Part shown: positions 19,937 through 26,131 of the stretch, piece after piece
Numbering within the stretch: the first letter of the stretch is position 1
How the letters are laid out: every line of letters starts with the position of its first letter
Source of the DNA: Gnetum montanum
Lineage: Eukaryota > Streptophyta > Gnetopsida > Gnetales > Gnetaceae
Direction of reading: 5' to 3'
Assembly: GCA_015680685.1 (NCBI GenBank)
Contig: MNCI01030919.1
Span: forward strand, 75,250 to 101,380
Length of the DNA stretch: 26,131 nucleotides
Notes under the pieces: model-generated
What the model saw: the letters and a program-made list of their open reading frames with translations, nothing else
Told to the model about the DNA's origin: nothing
The model's database searches: none
Program-made: the position numbers and the translations under genes

Positions 19937-21916
19937 CAACACAGAATTAATAAATATTTTTCTGTTTCTTTAATTTCTCAACTTTTTGTTTTCCAATTTT
20001 TCACCTTTTCATTTATTGTTTTATCTTTTTTTTTTCCTTTTTAAGTTTTTTTTTACACATTTTTATTTTACAAATTTCTTTAACTTTTCTTTTCTTGTTT
20101 TTTTTTTGCAACATCGTTCATACTTTTTCATTATTTTTTTGTTTGTTTATTTGTTAGGTTCGTCACCTAATAAGTGCGCTTGATGGTGGTATGAACTGTA
20201 TTCTATTGATTGCCAATGTTTGGTTTTTACCTTTGAGTTATAATGTTGATACTAAGGTATGGTTTTTTTGATATAATAGGCAATGAGTCCACGTCATCCA
20301 TGCATTCATAAATTTCTATGGTCTCTCTTGGCTTGGAAATGTACAGTCCCTTCCTTACTAATAAGAACTATCAATGAATTTGTGACTGGGAATTTCTCAA
20401 ACTATGGAAGGATTCAAAGATTGAAAAGGGTGTGACTTCAAGGAGATTTGATGCATTTGTGTTGGCCATTCTCTTGGGGTGCTTGGATGTTTTCTTCTTA
20501 AGTCTTCCTTACCATTTTGACATTGCTCCATTATCGAGAAGCTGAGCTAATAAAAATAACAAGTCTTTGCATGGTGTGGTTCTCACAAAAAAAGAAGAAG
20601 AAGAAGAAGAGAGAAGAGAAAAGTGAAAAAGTGAGAATTCAAAGCATACTCCTTAGATGAAATAATGATCTAGGCTACAAGCACTGGTTATGGAACTAAA
20701 CAAACATGTTCCCTCTAACTAAGGTCCTTCCTCGCTTCCTACTTTCTCCTTTTTCATTTCGTTGGAATGGTGGTGACTTTTTGGCAGAAAGATTCATGTT
20801 ACTTCAAGTGGATGGATTGGCCAAATGTATTAATGAAAATTCACTAAATGTGGATTGTTTGAGGCTTGATTTGGAATGAGATCTACTAAGTCACATTAAC
20901 CACACATACACAAGGGGCTATACACCACCTTGTTTTTGAGAATCCATTCCATCCTCTTCTGTCCATCATTCTTTCTCCATTTTCCACCTCATTGCTGATT
21001 GTAGCAGTAGTCCATATTTTGGTTGATGTATTATTTTATTTTTGATAAAATCTTATGGTTAAGACTTTAACTCTTGTTTCCAAATGACATTTCCAGAGCC
21101 TACGGACTCTTTGAATGTGGGATTGTCAGGGCATTAAGGGCATGAGCCTTCTTTGGGGAGGATCCACTAGCATTCCTATTTGGTGCATCAGTTAACTTCT
21201 TTCCCTTAAACATTAATGCAATCACCATTTATTTTGTTTATTTTCCACCTATGACATCCATTTTATTGGCGTTATCGTTGTTTCTTTTTTCTCCATCTTT
21301 CTTATTCCTTATCTTTTTCCATTTTATCGTTATCGGAGAATCTCTCTTAGTCATGGGGGTCCTAGGCCACTTTTTTTTTCAACTTTCTCCTAATCCCTAC
21401 ACCTTCAGTAGTCACCAGTGTTATATCTCCAATATCCGCATTAGCCATACCATAACTCAGCCAATGGACTTTTCACTAGGGCAAGGTATTAAATGCTTTG
21501 TGATTCATTTACCCTTGCTAATACAAGATTGTGTTGTGTGTGCAGATGGAAATCATACAACAATGGATTGGATTCAGAGGGAACACTTGGAATGGACTGG
21601 TGCTAGAGCAGTTATGCTAAGGAACAAGATTGATGGCATGACTATGGATGCACAATGGAAGACACAATTTTGGCATTAGCAGCAACACATCTTCTTTTCT
21701 CTCTCTCTCTTCTCTCTCCTCTCTCAACTACCAAATAAGGCTGAATGTCAAATGTGTATTGTGTTCACTCTTGTTGTCATGAACACTAATTCTGCCATGT
21801 ATTATAATGATGATCCATTCACATGTCATCCCATTTACCATTAGTATCATTCAAGTCAATAATCCCATACCTTTTGAATATGTTGTAACGAACTCGAGGA
21901 CAAGTTTTCATTCAGT
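19937..21916 (+). other. Non-coding spacer of element A
   Basis: About 2 kb between the gag stop and the polypurine tract, where an autonomous element would carry pol. It holds a T-rich tract (19965-20160), a GAA-type run (20588-20625), a CT-rich run (21693-21727) and no recognisable enzyme domain. The only sizeable ORF is at 21251-21679. Confidence 0.7.
21251..21679 (+). CDS. 142-codon ORF in the 3' spacer of element A
   Basis: Starts MTSILLALSLFLFSPSF, with two hydrophobic stretches in the first ~50 residues, then a polar part with VVCADGNHTTMDWIQREHLE and a C-terminus ending KTQFWH. It lies where some Athila-type elements carry an extra ORF before the 3' LTR. No family is recognised, and the hydrophobic start may simply reflect T-rich DNA. 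It is open although gag has twelve stops, which could be chance. Confidence 0.2.
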   Translation: MTSILLALSLFLFSPSFLFLIFFHFIVIGESLLVMGVLGHFFFQLSPNPYTFSSHQCYISNIRISHTITQPMDFSLGQGIKCFVIHLPLLIQDCVVCADGNHTTMDWIQREHLEWTGARAVMLRNKIDGMTMDAQWKTQFWH

Positions 21917-21926
21917 CATGGGGGTA
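21917..21926 (+). other. Polypurine tract of element A
   Basis: CATGGGGGTA directly precedes the 3' LTR start TGATGAG. Upstream, AACTCGAGGACAAGTTTTC (21891-21909) resembles the conserved block before the PPT in plant Ty3/gypsy elements. Confidence 0.7.
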
Positions 21927-22732
21927 TGATGAGCTGCGATATCACGTCTGCCCCCGCGATATCATGTACGCAATATCGCGGCCCGTTGAAACATCTATAA
22001 ATAAGATGAGGCTTTCCCTTGTTTTTCAATCTAGATTTAGACCCTTAGCAAAAGTATAGCAGTTTTACCATTCTAGAGTTAGAATAATTTCCATGTGCCC
22101 GCAGTAGGAGTCTTAAAGTGAACGGATCTCTACTCGAGCAAATTGTACCTAAGCACACATTTGTGTACGGAAATAAAGACGAACTTTCTAATAAACCTTG
22201 TAGCATATGGACTAAGCTAAATAGGAATTAATTACTATTAATGTTTAAATTCTTTCCTAGATAATTAATCTCTCTTCACCCTTATCTCCTAGTAACACGG
22301 AATGAGTGCGACTTAATCATGAGCATTTAAGTGTGACTACTTGGTAACCCAGTAGCGTACTTAAGCCATGCGCTTAGTAATCCCAGTGGCAGTCGTGCAT
22401 GAAGTTTAGGATGTGTACGGATGATTAAGGAACGGATGCTCATTGCACTTACGCTAGTTTAGATTCTCTCTCACCCTTCCTCTCTTAGCTTGGTAATATT
22501 ATTTTCCATCATACTTAGGAGTAGCGCTAGTGTAGAAACACATAATACACCTCACTCTGGACTAAACCATATGTGAAAAAGGTAATACTAATCTAGGTGG
22601 GAAGACAATGAACTGTGACCTAAGGATAACTATCTAGATACCACAACTAGACTGTCTGTGGAGTTTGACCGGATCATGTGTGAAACACTCATATTCATAT
22701 GGTTGAGTGTAGGGGTACCTCGCCACTCATCA
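21927..22732 (+). mobile_element. 3' LTR of element A
   Basis: 806 bp, TGATGAG to CTCATCA, colinear with 14645-15416. Three GATATC/AATATC palindromes (21935-21981) precede the TATA box CTATAAATAAG at 21995-22005; AATAAA at 22172-22177. It is followed by GCTAC, the second target-site copy. Confidence 0.9.
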
Positions 22733-22997
22733 GCTACCTTGGCCTCTATGAATTCCTTATGATCCTAAAGGCTCCTAACTTTATTAGTCAACTCCTTCAT
22801 TTGTTTCTTTACTACAATGAGACATTTCCATTGGATCTCGTTAGAATGTTGGGATTCCCAAAACATTGAGGCACATGATGCTATGTGTTTGCCAACTTGT
22901 TCATATAACCTCCATGGAATGTTCTCCCCATTTGAAGGCATCTCAAGGAGCTCATCAAACTCAAAGTCTCTTGAGGGATTCCATCTTATGTTGGAAT
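22733..22997 (-). pseudogene. Gene G fifth exon, upstream half
   Basis: Acceptor TTATTGATAG before 22997; entered in phase 1. It encodes SNIRWNPSRDFEFDELLEMP, IPWRLYEQVGKHIASCASMF and KKQMKELTNKVRSL, then a TAG, then HKEFIEAKVA. It ends within the target duplication of element A (GCTAC, 22733-22737) and continues in frame at 14639. The charged C-terminal part could be helical. Confidence 0.75.
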
Positions 22998-23141
22998 CTA
23001 TCAATAATAAAAACTTTAAAATAATAAGAAATAATAAAGAAAAAACATAAAAAAATAAAATCATATGACCATAAGACATGAAAATGAACATTGGAATTGT
23101 AAAACAAACATGCAAAACAAATACATTTTAATTGTTGTTAC

Positions 23142-23273
23142 CACAATCAAGGCCTATTTGTTGCAACCTATCCACTATATCATCTATCATGACTCTCATG
23201 AATTTCACCTTCTCTGGGACCTCCACCCAAGGTTTAGTATGGAATGTAGATGACTCTGGAGGAAAATCACACT
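23142..23273 (-). pseudogene. Gene G fourth exon
   Basis: 132 nt between acceptor CTCATTATAG and donor TGTG/GTAACA, entered and left in phase 1, with no stop. It encodes ECDFPPESSTFHTKPWVEVP and FMRVMIDDIVDRLQQIGLDC. This is the cleanest exon of the gene. Confidence 0.7.
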
Positions 23274-23363
23274 CTATAATGAGCATAAAAGTCAGCACCA
23301 ATCTACAATGAAAGAACAATGAATAACTAAAACAAAAGTAAAAATACAAATGCTAGAGCTCAC

Positions 23364-23530
23364 CAGGAAGGTCAAGAAGCATGTTTAATGGGGCATTATC
23401 CTCCAAAGATATATCATCTAGGGTGGAGCCCAAAATATCTATGTTCCTTTAGATCTTTTTTTTTTCTCTTCCTCCTCACACCTACGCTCTTCCTCCATAG
23501 TAGCATGACCATATAGGTCTTGTATCCTCC
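23364..23530 (-). pseudogene. Gene G third exon, coiled-coil-like
   Basis: Acceptor TTTCTTGTAG before 23530 and donor CCTG/GTGAGC at 23364. It starts GRIQDLYGHATMEEERR, followed by a Glu/Lys-rich run. A frameshift lies at or just after a long A-run (about 23450-23465); beyond it the frame reads NIDILGSTLDDISLEDNAPL. Homopolymer slippage is the likely cause. Confidence 0.65.
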
Positions 23531-23616
23531 CTACAAGAAATCAAAACCAATAGGAATCAAACAAGCTAGTAAATAGTTTTAATGAAAAAAAAAACATTAA
23601 AAAAATAATTACATAC

Positions 23617-24673
23617 CTCCAATGGTCTGATTCACCTTATTTAACTTAATTATCATCCTCATAGGCACTTCTTGAGCTAGGGCAGGAGCATTGTTGTCAA
23701 CTCATGGTCTTTTTATCTTTTCTTTGGTGGTACCATCAACTTCTGCATGTTCTCGCTTAGCCTTCTTCGCATTGCCATGGACAATGTAGGGCTCTTTCCT
23801 CATGCTATTAGGGGAAGCACAACATACACCCCTAACATTATTTATGGTCATATATAGAGATTCACACATGTCCTCCATTGGTAGGCCTTAGGTACACATC
23901 ACTAGGGTAATATGTTTTGCCCAAGGCTTTGAAAGTTAAGATTCATCATGAAGTATCCACCTTCCATCTCTCTTGATAACCATAAACTCCACGAACCTTC
24001 TAAGGTACACATAGAAAAAAGGTGAAATGTAGATGATGTTGGGACTTTAGGTTATCATGGAGTTTACGTACTTCCTTCCTTAAGCCATTGATGAGGAATG
24101 TGTCCTAGTCAAACTTAGTTCCACTGGTTAAAATCTTTTTCATGACCCAGGCTTGTTGAATTCCCATGATTTTCTTTTATGATAGAAGCATAGGTAAAAT
24201 CCTAGATTGAAAGAGAGGATAAGTTTGGTTTACCTCTTCAATGGTATACTTACCAAAGGATAATTTAGCACCAGGAGGTGATTTAAGCCAAGCTTCTAAC
24301 TCCCCTCTATAACTTGCATCTTTCCCCACCTTAGTTGCTACCTTGACACCATTAGTAGGTATGCCAAAAAGATCACTAAACATGGATTCCTTGATGTCTA
24401 TAATAATAGGAAAACCATGGAAACTAGAGGAAAATTTGGTAACATTCTCATCCAAAGAGTTAATCATGTTCAACATTCTAGCCTATTGCATAGATGGACT
24501 AGGTAGCATAAGGAGGTCAAACAAACTTGCATTTGTTAACCTTTGTTGGATAACCCTAGAGGTCTTGCTCACCTACTATACCTATGCACCATCCACCTCA
24601 CCCCACTTGAGTAGAATTTTCTCCTCAGTACAGCTTGAAGCGATGACAATGATAGCAAACTCACACATAGAAT
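23617..24673 (-). pseudogene. Gene G second exon (1,057 nt)
   Basis: Acceptor TTCCATTGTAG before 24673; donor GGAG/GTATGT. The first part reads SMCEFAIIVIASSCTEEKIL and, after several TAGs, MLNMINSLDENVTKFSSSFH, FSDLFGIPTNGVKV, ELEAWLKSPPGAKLSFGKYT. A frameshift near 24040-24060 leads to FYVYLRRFVEFMVIKRDGRW, LSKPWAKHITLVMC, MEDMCESLYMTINNV and a Lys-rich end (AKKAKREH, TTKEKIKRP) that could be a nuclear signal. No recognised domain. Confidence 0.65.
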
Positions 24674-24774
24674 CTACAATGGAAAGCAATTAACAAGATA
24701 ACCATAAAAACATTAATCATGAAAACCTATAAAGCTCTAAAATGATGACCATATTAAAACAATTTTTACTTTAC

Positions 24775-24778
24775 CAGG
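24775..24778 (-). pseudogene. Gene G first visible exon, cut by element C
   Basis: Only CCTG remains before a donor-like GTAAAG, leaving phase 1 as the next exon requires. The LTR of element C starts immediately beyond at 24779. Support rests on donor form and phase only. Confidence 0.45.
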
Positions 24779-24803
24779 TGATGAGATGCAGATTGCACAA
24801 GCC

Positions 24804-24942
24804 GCGATATCGTGTACACAATATCACGGCTGTCGCGATATCATGTACACGATATCACGGCTGTCGCGATATCGCATCCCGTGTGATATCGCGTACGTGA
24901 TATCGCGTCCTTCCCTGCGATATCGCGTACGCGATATCGTGG
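24804..24942. promoter_or_regulatory. Array of nine GATATC palindromes in LTR U3
   Basis: Nine copies of GATATC or AATATC within ~140 bases, mostly flanked by CG so that each unit is CGATATCG or close to it. They are paired by TGTACA, GTAC or CGTACG linkers, themselves palindromic. One pair forms a perfect 22-bp palindrome (24918-24939: two CGATATCG octamers around CGTACG). It lies just upstream of the TATA position, as an enhancer would. Confidence 0.7.
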
Positions 24943-24955
24943 TCTGCCGCCATAT

Positions 24956-24966
24956 CTAGAAATAAG
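24956..24966 (+). promoter_or_regulatory. Degenerate TATA box of LTR C
   Basis: CTAGAAATAAG occupies the place of CTATAAATAAG in the other LTRs, a single T-to-G change that should weaken the core promoter. Confidence 0.6.
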
Positions 24967-25201
24967 AGGTAGCAGTCCCCTCATTTTCGATCAGATAGGC
25001 TAAGTAGTGAAGCTCTGGCGGATTGATCACCCCAGAGATAGAATATTTTCCATGTGCCCGCAGTAGGAGTCCCCCAAGTGAGCGGTTCTTTATTCGAGCA
25101 GCTTTGTACCTGAACGCAAGTTGTGTACGGAAATAAAGACGAGCTTTGCAGATAAACCTTGCAGTGCATGGATAGGTTTAATTAATGTTATTTACTACTT
25201 T

Positions 25202-25392
25202 CCTAGTGACGTGGCATGAGTACGACTTGGTTACGAGCGTTGACGAACATGTACGGCTAGCCAAGGAATCGGCTACTCATTGCGAATAGATTCTCTCAAC
25301 CCTTTCCTCCTAGAGCGTGGGACAAGTACGACTTGATTACGAGCATCTACGAATGTGTACGGCTAGTCAAGGAATCGGCTGCTTGCCACACA
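25202..25392. repeat. 107-bp tandem duplication inside LTR C
   Basis: Units start CCTAG at 25202 and 25309. Shared order: TACGACTTG, TTACGAGC, TGTACGGCTAG, CAAGGAATCGGCT. The second unit is shorter before the sequence diverges. Another block beginning near 25395 shows weaker similarity. Confidence 0.75.
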
Positions 25393-25804
25393 TAGGTTAG
25401 TTAAGTGCCTCAATACGACCGCTTCGAGCACGTGCGTTACGTGTGGTGATCCCAGTAACGATTAGCGTTTGGTAAGCCACAGTTGCACAGTTCAGGGTGT
25501 GTACGGTAAGTGGGAATGGATGCTGACGCTAGGACTTAGTGTTGTAGTTAGAGTTAGCTTTAGTTTCTCTACCCTTTACCTCATAGCTTAGGAGATAAAC
25601 CAAAAAATACCAAAAAAATCATATACCTCAGACTTGCTTAACCATACACCGTGACACATACAAGCAAGCCTGGGAAGACAACGAATGATTAACCCCAAGT
25701 GTTTCTTGTGCTGTTAAGGCATTTAGTCTGCGGAGTTCGACCGGATTGCATGTACAGGCTCGTATTCGTGTGGTTGAGTGTAGGGGTACCTCGCCACTCA
25801 TCAT

Positions 25805-25823
25805 TGGTGCCATTGCCGGGGAC
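25805..25823 (+). other. Primer-binding site of element C, tRNA-Asp type
   Basis: TGGTGCCATTGCCGGGGAC two bases after the LTR end; within the first 18 bases only two differ from the complement of the plant tRNA-Asp 3' end. It is the best-preserved PBS in the window. Confidence 0.85.
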
Positions 25824-25945
25824 TAAGTGTTTTTTCGCCAATTGAACATAAGGGATATCACTCACATCGTTGTGAGCTCTAAAGAACCTTCGGGTTAATC
25901 AGTTAATTAAGAACATAATTAACGGTAAACAGCACATTGGTAGAA

Positions 25946-26131
25946 ATGGCTTGTTCTCATGAAATCAACTCACCTAAGGACAACAAAGGAGACAGTCAGC
26001 ATCACACGCATAACTGAGACCAACCATGTCCTAAATAGTATATGATAACTTATACTCATCTTGATGAGTATGTCACTGATTACACTTTTACTCTCCATCA
26101 GGATGAACAGTTGCGCTGGAGAGATTTGTTT
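25946..26131 (+). pseudogene. Start of gag of element C, runs off right edge
   Basis: ATG at 25946 (MACSHEINSPKDNKGD), then TGA and TAG stops, then a frame open to the window edge including HLDEYVTDYTFTLHQDEQL. It sits 120 bases after the PBS, like the gag start of element A. The N-terminus differs from the A and B Gags. The rest of the element lies outside. Confidence 0.55.

Larger units (their letters stand above)
14645..22732 (+). mobile_element. Element A: gag-only LTR retrotransposon (TR-GAG-like)
   Basis: 8,088 bp including a 2,082-bp nested LTR. Order: 5' LTR, PBS, gag, ~2 kb spacer, polypurine tract, 3' LTR. Both LTRs start TGATGAG and end CTCATCA. The tRNA-Asp-type PBS and the Gag type place it in the Ty3/gypsy group, probably near Athila/Tat. 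No protease, reverse transcriptase, RNase H or integrase motif is visible, so it would have relied on enzymes from a partner element. This matches the class described as terminal-repeat retrotransposons with GAG domain. The LTRs differ at about 10 of 240 compared positions, by eye. It is inserted antisense in an exon of gene G. Confidence 0.85.
13882..24778 (-). pseudogene. Gene G: broken multi-exon gene of unknown family
   Basis: Six exon pieces on the minus strand join with compatible GT-AG splice sites and phases: 24778-24775, 24673-23617, 23530-23364, 23273-23142, 22997-22733 plus 14639-14081, and 13953-13882. The first four introns are phase 1 and the last is phase 0. About 750 codons are visible. 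Features: an exon of over 1 kb with mixed hydrophobic and charged sequence (LSKPWAKHITLVM, FYVYLRRFVEFMVIKR), an E/K-rich probable coiled coil (MEEERRCEEEEKKKR), a Trp- and Lys-rich region, and an acidic C-terminus (SDDVDDDD) ending LIA-stop. I do not recognise any family. It carries at least two frameshifts, about twenty stops and two antisense LTR-element insertions (A and C), so it is dead. It could be an old host gene or an accessory gene of another transposon. The 5' part lies beyond the right edge. Confidence 0.75.
24779..25803 (+). mobile_element. 5' LTR of element C (TGATGAG family, long form)
   Basis: 1,025 bp, TGATGAG to CTCATCA, followed by a PBS, so this is a 5' LTR. It is longer than the LTRs of A because of an expanded palindrome array upstream of TATA and a 107-bp internal duplication. 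AATAAA at 25132-25137. It is more GC-rich and closer to the fragment at 2618-2968 than to A, marking a subfamily. Confidence 0.9.

Noticed and set aside
14645-22732. Reading element A as a full autonomous Athila element
   Set aside because: No reverse transcriptase, RNase H, integrase or protease motif could be found between gag and the PPT in any frame.
24981-25169. Minus-strand ORF of 62 codons
   Set aside because: It lies entirely within LTR C; the repeat explains the sequence.

Overview
This window is plant nuclear DNA, almost entirely layered, decayed LTR retrotransposons. Evidence: Ty3/gypsy-type Gag and protease domains, LTRs ending TG...CA with TATA boxes and AATAAA signals, primer-binding sites resembling the plant tRNA-Asp type, and a spliced gene with short AT-rich introns. 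The density of old nested insertions suggests a large genome, possibly a gymnosperm; that is inference only. No bacterial operon, CRISPR array, rRNA or tRNA gene was seen.

Layout. Positions 1-930 are GC-richer with weak coding signal, including an open segment running off the left edge. Positions 1076-2638 (minus) are the 3' end of an element called P: protease ORF, polypurine tract and an LTR starting TGTTGG. The protease ORF begins inside a fragment (2618-2968) of an LTR from a second family (TGATGAG...CTCATCA), which itself cuts off the gag of element B (minus, gag 2969-4899, PBS near 5010, 5' LTR about 5020-5850). Positions 5.85-9.83 kb are AT-rich relics with one Gag zinc-knuckle remnant and a minisatellite. 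Positions 9834-13320 (+) are a decayed Tat/Ogre-like gag-protease, element D.

From 13882 to 24778 (minus) lies a broken, multi-exon gene of unknown family, here called gene G. Its splice phases agree across six exons. It has been hit twice, in antisense, by members of the TGATGAG family. Element A (14645-22732) sits inside one exon, and element C (LTR 24779-25803, then PBS and the start of gag, running off the right edge) sits inside another. Element A has two LTRs, a PBS, a long gag and a PPT but no protease, RT or integrase, so it is a gag-only (TR-GAG-like) element. Its gag is interrupted by a 2,082-bp solo LTR (17145-19226) of the TGTTGG family, flanked by a perfect 5-bp target duplication CTTAT.

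The order of events can be read from the sequence: gene G first, then A into G, then the solo LTR into A's gag. In silico removal of each insertion plus one target-site copy puts the interrupted reading frame back in register. Most in-frame stops in gag and gene G look like CAG/CAA to TAG/TAA changes, as expected from methylated-cytosine decay. The observations most worth pursuing are gene G, the conserved tyrosine/proline-rich tail of the A/B Gag, the variable CGATATCG palindrome array just upstream of the LTR TATA box, and the intact 325-codon protease ORF that has acquired an LTR promoter and start codon.
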